This document shows positions 41,039 through 50,703 of a stretch of DNA of 64,000 nucleotides, piece by piece (the stretch's first letter is position 1; every line of letters begins with the position of its first letter). The notes under the pieces were generated by a model. The model saw only the letters and a list, made by a program, of their open reading frames with translations, ran no database searches and had not been told where the DNA came from. This stretch comes from Clostridium transplantifaecale. GTDB taxonomy: Bacteria > Bacillota > Clostridia > Lachnospirales > Lachnospiraceae. The position numbers were made by a program, and so were the translations under genes. The DNA is taken from positions 496,001-560,000 of the forward strand of contig NZ_UYZY01000001.1 in the NCBI RefSeq assembly GCF_900626075.1. The letters run 5' to 3'.

Positions 41039-43081
41039 TCAATCCAGCAGTGCCCTGTAATACGGCCATCTGGCATCCACGATGCTGACTGTGACGTTGC
41101 TCACGCTGCCGCCTGTTTCGTGTATGCAGACCATCTGGCCTCCGGGTGCCCAGGCGAGAAACATCATGACATGGGAATTGGCTCCCAGCCTTACGATGAT
41201 GTCGCCCGGCTGAAGTTCCGAGCGGCTGATGCCTCTTCCCGCATGGATCAGGCCGCTGGTGCCCAGGTTCGTGGGAACCTTCCCGAGGGAGGACCAGTAA
41301 ACCCAGTTTACCCAGCCGGAACAGTCTAGTCCTGATATGATGCGGCCCTTTCGGTCCGGGGATGTGATGTTTGCAAAATTATTACCCTCATAGCCAGGGG
41401 CATGTGCTTTGCCGCCGTAGTAGTAAGGGATTTTCCCGACGGAGTGCAGGGCATATGTAATCACTGCTTTCCTCTCATGGGAGACATCCGCCGGAAGCAG
41501 CTTCAGGTAATCATTGATTTCACTGAAGGTAAGCGGTTTTCCAAGGGCCAGTTCAATCGGGGACAGCTCGTATTCAAGGGACCAGTCCTGGCTGTTCAGC
41601 GTATCGACGTAGGCCTTGTTGTAGGGAGACCATCCCGGCCATGTATCGGTTGCCGCTGCGCCTCTCCTATCGATAGTATAGAGGTTTTTACGTTCCGACA
41701 AGCCTACGATGCGGGCCGTAACCGTCAAATCCACATGTCCTGGACAGAATTTCCCCTCGCTGTTGAGCTGGATTTCAGGCGCCGCCGTCAGTGCTGCTTC
41801 GGAGGCATTTGCACTGCCCTCCTCCGCTGCGGCAGTCCCGCCTGCCGGACCCGACAGTTCCGAAGGTGATGCCTCCGATCCCTGGGATGCCGGCTGTGAG
41901 CCATCGGATGGCTGCGCGGAAGCTGCTGCAGTCTGTGCAGGAACCGTCTCCTGCGCTCCCAGGAGCGCCGTCTCTGCCGCAACTGCAGTTTCCTCTGCAG
42001 AGGCGTTAGAAGCCCCATTTTGGCCTTCTGACGATACGGAGGAAGGAATTCCCGCCTGCTCTCCCTGCGGAGCCTCTGACGGCGCATCTGAGGCTTCCTG
42101 GGAGCCTGCTCCTCCGTTTAAAGCCTCAGCGCTGCCGCCGTCGGCACCGGTCCCTACCTTTGTATCGGCCTCATGCGGATCGACACAGCCGTCACAGTAA
42201 TAGACTGGTCCGATGGCCACGCTGTATGCATGGGATAACTGCCATAATTCATCGATATAATTCTGGAAGTTATCCACATCGTTCCATCCGGTGTACCAGG
42301 TGTACACGCTGGCCATCGACGCTATCTCCTGTGAATTGGAATAGAGCTCGATCCGTCGGCCGTCACCGTCGAAGAAATTAAAATCGACATTTTTCCAGGA
42401 CGGGATCAGCCATGTCGCGCTATTGGCCGGATCATGTTTTTCGTTGGTCGGGTCATACTTTCCGGTGACGGACGCCTGAGACAGCCGGAGCATCTTTGCC
42501 GCCTGTTCAGGAGATGCCTGAAGCCATTTATAAAGGCCGGAGGTCCACTCTGCGTCTTTCCGGTTTAAATATTCATACATACGGCCTCCATAAGAATCGG
42601 AAGCCCGTGTGCTAAAGGACAGTCTGAAAAAGTCATAAAATGGTTTCAGGTTATGTTTCAGAAGACGGAACAGCCGCTCGCGTTCCGAGGCCGTCTCATC
42701 TTCCGGTGACAGCTCCTGTTCCTCCGGATAGAGAGCCATCAGATTGTATTTAAAAACGGATGGGGAATACTCCTCCTCCCTGCCGGAGTTCATTCCGGAA
42801 AAAGCGGCGGCCGATCGGCCTGCAAACCGGTTCATGGCATCCATAATCCTGACCGGCAGCGATTTTTCGTCAAAATCTGTATCAGGATTGCATGCCTCCA
42901 CATTAAACGGTTCCGTTTCCGGATGAAGCGCCGCGGTATTCTCCGGCGTACCTGCCTGGGTTATGGCCTGAGGCGGCGCCAGGGAAGGGGAGGGCGTATA
43001 GGTCCCTGCTATGGAGATAAGCAGGAAACCTGATGCAGTCATGACTAAAATCCTCATGATAAGGGGATGAAACTTTCTCAT
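41039..43081 (-). CDS. Secreted NlpC/P60-family peptidase
   Basis: 680 residues: signal peptide, an Ala/Glu/Pro-rich linker, a central region (about 100-290), a long low-complexity Ser/Ala/Gly/Gln linker (about 305-440) and a C-terminal NlpC/P60 domain with Cys in GLDCSGWVNW, and His in GANSHVMMFLAW. These are the usual Cys and His of gamma-D-glutamyl-diamino-acid endopeptidases that cut peptidoglycan stem peptides. ATG 43081 has a weak ribosome site; ATG 43057 is possible. It likely acts in the wall. Confidence 0.85.
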   Translation of the reverse strand: MRKFHPLIMRILVMTASGFLLISIAGTYTPSPSLAPPQAITQAGTPENTAALHPETEPFNVEACNPDTDFDEKSLPVRIMDAMNRFAGRSAAAFSGMNSGREEEYSPSVFKYNLMALYPEEQELSPEDETASERERLFRLLKHNLKPFYDFFRLSFSTRASDSYGGRMYEYLNRKDAEWTSGLYKWLQASPEQAAKMLRLSQASVTGKYDPTNEKHDPANSATWLIPSWKNVDFNFFDGDGRRIELYSNSQEIASMASVYTWYTGWNDVDNFQNYIDELWQLSHAYSVAIGPVYYCDGCVDPHEADTKVGTGADGGSAEALNGGAGSQEASDAPSEAPQGEQAGIPSSVSSEGQNGASNASAEETAVAAETALLGAQETVPAQTAAASAQPSDGSQPASQGSEASPSELSGPAGGTAAAEEGSANASEAALTAAPEIQLNSEGKFCPGHVDLTVTARIVGLSERKNLYTIDRRGAAATDTWPGWSPYNKAYVDTLNSQDWSLEYELSPIELALGKPLTFSEINDYLKLLPADVSHERKAVITYALHSVGKIPYYYGGKAHAPGYEGNNFANITSPDRKGRIISGLDCSGWVNWVYWSSLGKVPTNLGTSGLIHAGRGISRSELQPGDIIVRLGANSHVMMFLAWAPGGQMVCIHETGGSVSNVTVSIVDARWPYYRALLD

Positions 43082-43149
43082 TGGGGCTGCTCTTTTCTAT
43101 CGTTTATCGTTTGTTCTGCCATTAGGACGTAATTTCCTATGAATTAAAA

Positions 43150-43192
43150 AAAGACCAATATACCTGTCTAAAATAAACAGGCATACCGGTCT
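43150..43192 (-). terminator. Terminator after the cytidylate-kinase-like gene
   Basis: On the minus strand an imperfect hairpin (AGACC/GGTCT, CCTGT/ACAGG) is followed by seven T residues. It sits just downstream of the stop at 43204. Confidence 0.85.
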
Positions 43193-43203
43193 AATTATAT
43201 CAG

Positions 43204-43851
43204 TTACTTATAATTCTTTGTTTTAAGAAATTCTTGTTTCTTTTTGGCGAATTCCTTAATAATGTCTACTGCCCCGTCATAGCCTACAATGCTGCTGTTG
43301 AGGCACATATCGTAGCTCTTGCAGCTTCCCCAGCGTTTGCTGGAATAATAGTTATAATAGCTGGCTCTCCGCTTGTCTGTTTTGATCATGATATCTTTTG
43401 CTTTTGCTTCATCCACATTGTGGCGTTCCATCAGGTGGTGAATCTTATCATCCTCATTGCCGCAGATGAAAACGCTGACCATGTTCGGATATTCGGCAAG
43501 GGCATAATCGGCACAGCGGCCTACGATCACGCAGGACTCCTCTTCGGCCAGTTTCTTTATCGTGTCGAACTGTGCCAGGAAAATCTTGTGGTTAATCGGC
43601 ATATCCATATAAGCCGAGGTGTTGTATCCCAGAGAATATGTATCCATTACGAGCGAATAAAGAAAGCTGCTCGTCGGTTTTTCATCATGAGTCTTAAACA
43701 GTTCTTCACATAAACCGCTGTTCTTTGCGGCGAGAGTTAAAAGCTCCTTGTCATAACATTTTACACCGAGATCTGCTGCCAGTTTCTGTCCTATCAGCCG
43801 TCCGGCGCTGCCGCATTCACGACCGATTGTAATCACTAAATTACCCATCAT
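43204..43851 (-). CDS. Cytidylate-kinase-like family protein
   Basis: About 216 residues with the P-loop replaced by ITIGRECGSAGRLIGQKLA, a common form in this family, then CYDKELLTLAA and a basic arm (KTDKRRASYYNYYS). This is the AAA/cytidylate-kinase-like group of Firmicutes; substrate not shown. ATG 43851 with AAAGGAGTG upstream is chosen over the farther ATG 43869. Confidence 0.85.
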   Translation of the reverse strand: MMGNLVITIGRECGSAGRLIGQKLAADLGVKCYDKELLTLAAKNSGLCEELFKTHDEKPTSSFLYSLVMDTYSLGYNTSAYMDMPINHKIFLAQFDTIKKLAEEESCVIVGRCADYALAEYPNMVSVFICGNEDDKIHHLMERHNVDEAKAKDIMIKTDKRRASYYNYYSSKRWGSCKSYDMCLNSSIVGYDGAVDIIKEFAKKKQEFLKTKNYK

Positions 43852-44004
43852 CGACCTCACTCCTTTCAATTTGTAAAACTATTCTGCTTCTTAACTCTAT
43901 TATAGCGCAAAAATTCTGAAAAGTCATTATTAATTTTGTGAATTTTGTATAGATTATAAAGTCACGTTATGGTTCGTTCAAAATTTGTATGCCGGCCGGA
44001 ATTC

Positions 44005-44922
44005 TCAGGTCAGACGCCTGAGCTTTGTAAGGAGTTCCTCGAAATAATCGGGCAGAGGAGCCGAAAATTCCATATATTCGCCCGTGCGCGGATGAATAAA
44101 TCCCAAGACGCCCGCATGCAGTGTCTGGCCGTTCAGACGGAAAGGCTGTTTGGCGGGCCCATACACCTGATCTCCCAGCAGCGGATGGCCGATACTCGCC
44201 ATATGAACCCTGATTTGGTGGGTGCGGCCTGTTTCCAGCCTGCACTCCACATAGGTATAACCGCGAAAACGTTCCAGAACGCGGTAGTGGGTGACCGCGT
44301 CCTTCCCGTTTTTACTGATGACGCTCATCTTCTTCCGGTCGGTCGGATGGCGGCCGATGGGAGCTTTTACCGTGCCCTCGTCATCCGGCAGATTGCCGAA
44401 TACGACGGCATAATATTTCCTTGTGATAGAGTGTACCTTTAGCTGTTCCGCTATGGAATTGTGTGCCAGATCGTTTTTACAGGCGATGATTACGCCGGTT
44501 GTATCCATATCAATCCGGTGGACGATACCGGGGCGCATGACTCCGTTAATTCCGGAAAGCTGATCCCGGCAGTGGTGCATAAGGCCGTTGACTAGTGTTC
44601 CCTCATAATGTCCGGCGGCCGGATGGACCACCATACCCTTCGGCTTGTTAATCAGAATAACGTCCTGATCTTCGTACAGAATGTCAAGGGGCATCTCCTG
44701 CGCCGTGATCTCCGCTTCCACCGCCTCAGGTACCTCAAACGAAACCGTTTCACCGGCAGACACTTTATAGCTGCTTTTCACTGTCTTTCCGTTCACATCC
44801 ACCAGCTCCGATTTGAGGAGCTTCTGGAGAAAGGAACGCGACTGCAGGGGGCAGCTTTCGGACAGAAATTTGTCGATGCGTACGCCGGAAAACTCTTCCG
44901 GAACAATATATTCCTGTATCAA
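44005..44922 (-). CDS. rluD: RluA-family pseudouridine synthase
   Basis: 305 residues: N-terminal S4 RNA-binding domain (about 12-70) and a catalytic domain with HRIDMDTTGVI (Asp nucleophile, RluA-type RxD motif) and GRTHQIRVHMASIGHPLLG. It makes pseudouridine in 23S rRNA; RluD is the most similar by layout and neighbours. It follows lspA and aroB in the same leftward run of core genes. Confidence 0.85.
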   Translation of the reverse strand: MIQEYIVPEEFSGVRIDKFLSESCPLQSRSFLQKLLKSELVDVNGKTVKSSYKVSAGETVSFEVPEAVEAEITAQEMPLDILYEDQDVILINKPKGMVVHPAAGHYEGTLVNGLMHHCRDQLSGINGVMRPGIVHRIDMDTTGVIIACKNDLAHNSIAEQLKVHSITRKYYAVVFGNLPDDEGTVKAPIGRHPTDRKKMSVISKNGKDAVTHYRVLERFRGYTYVECRLETGRTHQIRVHMASIGHPLLGDQVYGPAKQPFRLNGQTLHAGVLGFIHPRTGEYMEFSAPLPDYFEELLTKLRRLT

Positions 44923-44969
44923 GCTCTTCTCTCCTTTTTCAGTTATTCCAGTTGTTTTAAGGTTCTGCC

Positions 44970-45482
44970 TTATTTATTCTTCTTCCCGAAAGAAAGAAAT
45001 TCCAGCTCATCGTCGGAGTAGACAAAAAAGAAAAGAAGGATTAAAAGGCATGTCGAAATCACAACGTAGCAGTCCGCCACATTAAAAATCGGAAAATCGA
45101 TCAGTTTAAAGTACAGAAAGTCCACCACATATCCGTTTGTGACGCGGTCGATCATGTTGCCGACTGCACCGGACAGGAGCAGGAATAAACAGCTTGTGAA
45201 AGGCAGATATTTTTTCTCAGCCGGCATCCGGAACAGGAGCACAATGACTACTGCAATGACAACGGCGGCAATCAGGAAGAAAAATCCCTGTTTCCCCTGC
45301 ATCATGCCAAAGGCGGCGCCCCGGTTTTCGGAATAATAGAGTTCAAAAACACCGTCCCAGATGACAAAGGGGGGCCTTCCCTTAAGCTTCAGGACCGCCA
45401 TATATTTTGCCCACTGATCAAAACCGATGCTGACAATCAGGCCGGCAAAGAAAAACAGGATCTGCCGCATTTTCTTATTCAT
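44970..45482 (-). CDS. lspA: Lipoprotein signal peptidase II
   Basis: 170 residues with four membrane segments. The aspartic protease pair is visible: GNMIDRV (Asp) and FNVADCYV (Asp). It cleaves signal peptides of lipoproteins after the diacylglyceryl step. It overlaps aroB by 8 bp. Confidence 0.9.
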   Translation of the reverse strand: MNKKMRQILFFFAGLIVSIGFDQWAKYMAVLKLKGRPPFVIWDGVFELYYSENRGAAFGMMQGKQGFFFLIAAVVIAVVIVLLFRMPAEKKYLPFTSCLFLLLSGAVGNMIDRVTNGYVVDFLYFKLIDFPIFNVADCYVVISTCLLILLFFFVYSDDELEFLSFGKKNK

Positions 45483-46608
45483 GGCTCTCCTCCTGTGTCA
45501 GGATAAAGGCAAGCGCCTGCTCCATCTCACCATCGGTCACGGTCCGATCCACATAAGCGCAGCCCACACTTTCCAGCAGGATGAACTTAATGACGCCGGA
45601 TTCCATCTTTTTATCATTTTTAGACGCTTCGATGACGGCAAGAGGCGTGAGGCCGGAGACGCGGTCCGGGATCCGGAATGTCTTAAGCGCCTCCCTGAAG
45701 CGGTTAATATCCTCTTTTGCAATCATTCCCCGGATTTCCGATAAATGCATAGCCGCAAGGGAACCGAGAGCCACGCACTCGCCGTGGAGAAGTTCAAAAT
45801 TTTTAAGTTTTTCAACGGCATGTCCCAGGGTGTGGCCAAAATTCAGAAGCATCCGGTCCCCTTTTTCCGTGGGATCAGTCTCCACCACTTCCCTTTTAAT
45901 CAGGTTGCTCCCCACGACCGTCTCTCTCAGGGCGGAGAGATCTTTTGTCTGGATTTCCCCGGCATGGTCAAGAAGCCAGTCGTAATAAGCCCGATCCCTG
46001 ATGAGGCCGTGTTTAATCACCTCGCCCATACCTGCGGCAAACTGGCTGTCCGGCAGGCTGAGCAGTGTACTTATATTGGTATACACCAGCCGGGGCATAT
46101 GGAATGCGCCGACCATGTTCTTATATGCGTCGAAGTCCACGCCGGTTTTACCTCCGATACTGCTGTCCACCTGGGAAAGCAGGGTCGTCGGGATCTGTAT
46201 AAAAGAGATGCCTCGCAGATAGGTGGCCGCCGCAAAGCCGCAGAGATCGCCTACAACGCCTCCTCCGAGCGCCACCAGCATATCACTCCTGTCGAAGCGC
46301 TCTTTAATCAGTTTTTCATACAGTTTCTGCACGGTGGACAGATTCTTATGGGCCTCTCCGGCAGGAAAAACATAGGAAGTCACGAGACGGCAGCAGGGCA
46401 TCAGAAGCTCCCTTACTTCCTCCAGATAAAGCTCCGACACTGTAGAGTCGGTGACAATGCAGAGTTTTCTGGAAGCCACGTCAAGTTTCATAACCTCCCC
46501 GGGGAGGCCGGTAAAATCTTCCGTTATCACGATATCATAGACCGGTTTATCATTCAGATGCACAGTCAGGCGATCGGTATTTTTCTCTTGTATCGTTTTA
46601 TCACTCAT
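45475..46608 (-). CDS. aroB: 3-dehydroquinate synthase
   Basis: 377 residues, second step of the shikimate pathway. NAD motif GGGVVGDLCGFAAAT, DAxxYKN-like GVDFDAYKNMVGAFHMP and zinc ligands in HGLIRD and NFGHTLGHAVE. Start ATG 46608. It lies between ylmH and lspA in a conserved order. Confidence 0.93.
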   Translation of the reverse strand: MSDKTIQEKNTDRLTVHLNDKPVYDIVITEDFTGLPGEVMKLDVASRKLCIVTDSTVSELYLEEVRELLMPCCRLVTSYVFPAGEAHKNLSTVQKLYEKLIKERFDRSDMLVALGGGVVGDLCGFAAATYLRGISFIQIPTTLLSQVDSSIGGKTGVDFDAYKNMVGAFHMPRLVYTNISTLLSLPDSQFAAGMGEVIKHGLIRDRAYYDWLLDHAGEIQTKDLSALRETVVGSNLIKREVVETDPTEKGDRMLLNFGHTLGHAVEKLKNFELLHGECVALGSLAAMHLSEIRGMIAKEDINRFREALKTFRIPDRVSGLTPLAVIEASKNDKKMESGVIKFILLESVGCAYVDRTVTDGEMEQALAFILTQEESHE

Positions 46609-46621
46609 AAAAAATTACTCC

Positions 46622-47377
46622 TTATCTGTATTTTTCTGCGCTTACAAACAGGCGCCCTTTTTTCGTTTCATTTAAAGCTCCTGTATAGAGGAACTTCCCA
46701 AGGCCGCGCACCGACACGATTTCCCCGCCCTTTAACTGCTGTCCGGGTGAAATACACAGGCGGCCGTCGATAAAGACTTTTTCGCCCTCGATATACGGCA
46801 GAGCCTTGGAACGCGATGTCTTGAACACAAGGGCCACTACGCTGTCCAGCCGCGGTGAGGCCACGCTCCCGCTTACGGTCTCAAAGTTTGGCGCCACCTC
46901 TTCCGCCTGGGTCACGGGGCAACAGACAACGGGCGTATGACGGACCATCTTAAGCTCATCGGCCAGAAAACCGGCCATCTTCTCCATACAGAAAATAAAA
47001 CAGCCGTTTTCATTCATCAGAATATCGCCAATGCAGTTTCTCTCGATGCCAAGGTTCATAATGGCGCCAAGATAATCCCTGTGGGTCAGGTCCTGGGAAA
47101 AGCGGGGGCTGGCCGGAACGGCTTTCAGTATACTGATAGGTAAATCGGCTGTTTCATCCTCGTAAGACGGCAGAAAACAAACAATTTTCCGTTCGGCAGT
47201 CTCATAGCCTCCGTTCATCAGCCAGGTGACAGGGGGAAGCGTACGTTTCATGGAATGGAAAATTGTCTGTTCATTTAACGTCAGAAAATCGGTATATGAC
47301 CGTATATCGCGCTGATAGCAGTGTTCTGCCAGCTCCGATATACGTTTTTTCAGTAATTGTTCTTCTTTATCCAGCAT
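46622..47377 (-). CDS. ylmH: YlmH-type S4-domain RNA-binding protein
   Basis: 251 residues: an N-terminal helical region, a central LGAIMNLGIERNCIGDI motif and a C-terminal S4 domain (about 185-240). YlmH lies beside sepF in Firmicutes and binds ribosomal RNA or stalled 50S; it is reported to act in ribosome rescue and cell division. Order here is yggS-sepF-ylmH, as in Bacillus and clostridia. Confidence 0.85.
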   Translation of the reverse strand: MLDKEEQLLKKRISELAEHCYQRDIRSYTDFLTLNEQTIFHSMKRTLPPVTWLMNGGYETAERKIVCFLPSYEDETADLPISILKAVPASPRFSQDLTHRDYLGAIMNLGIERNCIGDILMNENGCFIFCMEKMAGFLADELKMVRHTPVVCCPVTQAEEVAPNFETVSGSVASPRLDSVVALVFKTSRSKALPYIEGEKVFIDGRLCISPGQQLKGGEIVSVRGLGKFLYTGALNETKKGRLFVSAEKYR

Positions 47378-47385
47378 AATAGTAG

Positions 47386-47892
47386 TTAAAAGTGAAGGTT
47401 CATTCCGGAGATATTCAGCGAACCGTCGGCTAACAGTTCTGGAAAGTCACCGGATAATTCTACAGTTTCTGGTGTGGCAATAAATATGTAATTGGAAATC
47501 TTCTGCAGGTTTCCGTTCATTGAATAGGTGGCTCCCGACGTGAAATCAATAATTCTCTGGGCCACTTCCATATGGATTCCCTCCATATTCAGCACGACTG
47601 CCTTGCCTGCCAGCAGATAATCGCAAATCTCCCTGGAATCTTCCATGGAGGTAGGTTTAATTAAGGACACTTCCATCCCCCTCCTCATAGGGACTACTTT
47701 GCTAGAGGAACGCGAAAGAAAACGGGGTTTCGGCTCCGGATCCTCATCGTAATCATAGTCATCATCTTCTTTTTTATTAAATAACCGCTTTTTGGCAGGT
47801 TTTTCATCTTCATAGTCATCATCGATGAAATAATCTTCATCGTCTTCTTCTGTTAAACGCATTGTATCCATTAGTTTGTTCAGAATACTCAT
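47386..47892 (-). CDS. sepF: Cell-division protein SepF
   Basis: 168 residues: an N-terminal amphipathic membrane anchor (MSILNKLMDTMRL), an Asp/Glu/Tyr-rich linker and a C-terminal SepF core (VSLIKPTSMEDSREICDYLL, LNMEG, DFTSGATYSMNG). SepF ties FtsZ filaments to the membrane. It overlaps yggS by 4 bp. Confidence 0.93.
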   Translation of the reverse strand: MSILNKLMDTMRLTEEDDEDYFIDDDYEDEKPAKKRLFNKKEDDDYDYDEDPEPKPRFLSRSSSKVVPMRRGMEVSLIKPTSMEDSREICDYLLAGKAVVLNMEGIHMEVAQRIIDFTSGATYSMNGNLQKISNYIFIATPETVELSGDFPELLADGSLNISGMNLHF

Positions 47893-48593
47893 ACTAAATT
47901 CTCTCCTATCTTTGTCCTGGCACCAAAGATCCCAGTACCGACTCTAATCATGGTTGCGCCCTCTTCCACTGCTGTCATGTAATCTCCGGTCATTCCCATC
48001 GAGAGCACAGCCATACTAACATTATCGACGTTTTTGCTTTTTATGTCAACATTTAATTGATATAATTTTTGAAAAATATCGCGATTTTCTTCAGAATTTT
48101 CAACAAATGGTGCAATTGTCATCAGTCCCTTGATATGGACATGGGAAAACTTGGAAATAATGAGAATTGCATCCATCACTTCCTCCACTTTAAAGCCATA
48201 TTTGCTTTCTTCTTCCGCGACATTGACCTCCAGAAGGATATCGACGTCGATGTTTTTTTTTGCCGCTTCCTTTTCTATGTATTCAGCCAGATCGACAGAG
48301 TCTACGGAATGGATCAAAAAGACCTTGTCGATAATCTGGCGGACTTTGTTCTTCTGCAGATGGCCGATCATATGCCAGCGGATGTCATCCGGCAGTACAG
48401 GAGCCTTTTGGAGAATCTCCTGCACCTTGTTTTCACCGAAGTCGCGGGCTCCGGCGTCGTAGGCCTCCCGGAGCATCTCCACCGGCTTTGTCTTGCTGAC
48501 CGCAATCAGGGTCACATCCCCGGAATCTCTGCCGGATACACGACAGGCAGAGCTGATATTTTCTCTTACTTCATTTAAATTTTCTTTTATCAT
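47889..48593 (-). CDS. yggS: PLP homeostasis protein, YggS family
   Basis: About 234 residues, TIM-barrel with VSKTKP (PLP Lys), DFGENKVQEI, WHMIGHLQKNK and LSMGMTGDY. YggS-type proteins bind pyridoxal phosphate. ATG 48593 is chosen over 48617 as the extra 8 residues have no ribosome site. It is the first gene of the sepF cluster. Confidence 0.9.
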   Translation of the reverse strand: MIKENLNEVRENISSACRVSGRDSGDVTLIAVSKTKPVEMLREAYDAGARDFGENKVQEILQKAPVLPDDIRWHMIGHLQKNKVRQIIDKVFLIHSVDSVDLAEYIEKEAAKKNIDVDILLEVNVAEEESKYGFKVEEVMDAILIISKFSHVHIKGLMTIAPFVENSEENRDIFQKLYQLNVDIKSKNVDNVSMAVLSMGMTGDYMTAVEEGATMIRVGTGIFGARTKIGENLV

Positions 48594-48674
48594 AATGACA
48601 TACCTTTCCGGAACCATGCTCCGCGTCCGCTCCTGATAAAGCCGCTGATATGACGTCCTGCAGCCGTCCCTCCG

Positions 48675-50078
48675 CTACTGGTAAATAATCTGACCTTCCG
48701 ATACCGTGGATGCATTCAGCACAATATGATCATAGACGGAGAGACCGTATTTTGTCCCTTTTTCAATAATATAGTATTCGCCGTTATTAACCAGTTCCGT
48801 GACCAGTTTAAAGACAGCGTATCCTTTGTTGATGTTATATACGCCTTCCAGGGAAGCCACAGGGCCTAACTGGTAGCGCTCGCTGGAGTCCGGCTTGACA
48901 ATGTAGTCACCGGCCGTGAAAGGACTGGCGTCCCCTTTATCCACATAGTAATATTCTTCCGTGGAATTATAGATTGCGGCAGGGGTAAATACAATGGAAG
49001 GTTCCCCTGACTCGGAATACACTTCTTTTAAAAATCCCGATTCCGACATCGTGGCGTCTCCGCCCTGGGTCAGGTAGTCCACCGGCACCGTAAAGAATTC
49101 TTTTGTTGTGACCGCGGATACGGGAATCTTAAGTCCCGTCGCTTCATCCGAGACGATCTCAAAGTCCATGAAACGATCAGAAGCAAACTGGATCATGAAT
49201 TTGTCAAAATCCAGCTTTCCATATGGCTTTCCATCGCTTCCCGTTATCTGGCTGTAGGAACCGCGGAGTGTTAAATCAGTTCCGGACGGTTTAATCTGAA
49301 GCGTCTTCCGCTCCGCATACGCGGCCTGGTCCTCCTCGGTCAGAGGAAACACAACAGACCAGTTTTCCGACGTGATCAGCTTGTATACTGCCGTCCCGTT
49401 TTCGATCAAATCTCCCGCTTTCCCTGTACCCCTTTTATAGAGGGAACGGTCAAAGGAAGTCTCTGAGATATCGGCAGGAGTCATATTTTCATAGGAATCA
49501 ATAGCATAAGAGACAATTCCCGGCTGGTCTGCATAGACCTGCTGATAATTGATCCCTTTCTCCTTCAAAAGCTCGTCCATGCCGTCGAGGGCGTTAAAAT
49601 TCATATACTCCGCCACCGAAGCCTGAAGCGAATATTTCTCATCGTAGACGGCGCCGAAGCGCATGTCGCTGTATGAGAGGCAAAAAGAACTGAGCTGTTT
49701 CTTTAGCTCAGAAAGATTCTCATCGGACAGAGGGGCCGCGTTTGCCTGGTTCTCTTCCAGAAATTTGCCGAGCTGGCCCGTCTCGTCCAGGGAATAGACG
49801 CGGGCGCCTGCGGCAGCCCTCTTGCCTTCCCTTATGTAATAGTTGACAAAGCCTGTCCTGTCGGCCTGTCTCACTGTCTCTTCCCTCAGAATAATGCCGG
49901 TATGGCTCTTATCATTTACAATGCTGCCTTCCACCACTTCGTAGAACTGTATTTTGTCCCGGCGGATATACGTGTAAACACTGAAAGAAAGATAAACGAA
50001 TATCATGGCAAAAATAATCATGCCGACGTTTATGTTCAGTGGTTTTTTATAGCGAATTACTTTTTTGTTTTTAGCCAT
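48675..50078 (-). CDS. Membrane-anchored HlyD-like protein
   Basis: About 467 residues. Basic N-terminus, membrane segment (about 20-40) and a large extracellular part with HlyD-like barrel pieces (EVVEGSIVNDKSHTGIILRE, FVNYYIREGKRAAAGARVY). Members are found next to sepF/yggS genes in Clostridia; the role is not established, but membrane adaptor to the division or envelope machinery is possible. ATG 50078 is used, as the frame upstream to 50165 lacks a ribosome site. Confidence 0.65.
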   Translation of the reverse strand: MAKNKKVIRYKKPLNINVGMIIFAMIFVYLSFSVYTYIRRDKIQFYEVVEGSIVNDKSHTGIILREETVRQADRTGFVNYYIREGKRAAAGARVYSLDETGQLGKFLEENQANAAPLSDENLSELKKQLSSFCLSYSDMRFGAVYDEKYSLQASVAEYMNFNALDGMDELLKEKGINYQQVYADQPGIVSYAIDSYENMTPADISETSFDRSLYKRGTGKAGDLIENGTAVYKLITSENWSVVFPLTEEDQAAYAERKTLQIKPSGTDLTLRGSYSQITGSDGKPYGKLDFDKFMIQFASDRFMDFEIVSDEATGLKIPVSAVTTKEFFTVPVDYLTQGGDATMSESGFLKEVYSESGEPSIVFTPAAIYNSTEEYYYVDKGDASPFTAGDYIVKPDSSERYQLGPVASLEGVYNINKGYAVFKLVTELVNNGEYYIIEKGTKYGLSVYDHIVLNASTVSEGQIIYQ

Positions 50079-50138
50079 GACGAAATCCCGTTCTCCTTTC
50101 CTTAGTATTATAAGAGCAATTGTCAAAAAATTCAAGCA

Positions 50139-50174
50139 AAAGAAAGAGCGCTGCGGCCGCAGCACTCTTTCTTT
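50139..50174 (-). terminator. Palindromic terminator after the P-loop gene
   Basis: AAAGAAAGAG (50139-50148) and CTCTTTCTTT (50165-50174) flank the palindrome GCTGCGGCCGCAGC, giving a very stable hairpin with T-rich ends. Confidence 0.85.
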
Positions 50175-50191
50175 CGTAGGTTATGTACCAT

Positions 50192-50611
50192 TTATAAGGA
50201 AACAACTACATTTGGTCTTGCGCATTCAGGTAACATATCTGCATCCATGGAAATACTGAGAACAAATGTAACGTTATATTTTTCACTGATAGATTCCAGT
50301 TCTTTATAGGTCGTTTCAATGTTTTCACCTTCCAGGCAGGCCAGTTTGAGGAAACTGTCTAAGTACATCTGCTCCAGGTCGTGATCCTGACAGATGATTC
50401 CACAAAGAAAACCTACAAAAGCTTCGCTGGAGTGAATCGGATATTCGTTAACATTAATAAGACGAACCTTGTTATTCAACTCATACATGTGTTTGGCACT
50501 TTTGTCAAGATAAACGATCGAACCCTTGGATTCCTTTACTGCTGTATTCGCCATGTCCAGTAAATACTTAGTCTTTCCTTTTCCCTTATTTCCCGCAATA
50601 ATCTGAACCAT
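50192..50611 (-). CDS. Small P-loop ATPase-like protein
   Basis: 139 residues. Walker A GNKGKGKTK at the N-terminus, then SIVYLDKSAKHM, and a C-terminal strand VTFVLSISMDAD. Too short for a known helicase or transporter; family not recognised with certainty. ATG 50611 has GGAGGAG. It is monocistronic. Confidence 0.65.
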   Translation of the reverse strand: MVQIIAGNKGKGKTKYLLDMANTAVKESKGSIVYLDKSAKHMYELNNKVRLINVNEYPIHSSEAFVGFLCGIICQDHDLEQMYLDSFLKLACLEGENIETTYKELESISEKYNVTFVLSISMDADMLPECARPNVVVSL

Positions 50612-50703
50612 AACAATCTCCTCCTTGGATTTTTATTTAAGTTGTATAAAAAGTCATTTAATCTATAAATAATTATAGTATAAATTCATAAAAAGCGCAA
50701 TCA

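Noticed and set aside
45745..46773. 342-codon frame on the plus strand
   Set aside because: It is antisense to aroB, which has all catalytic motifs.
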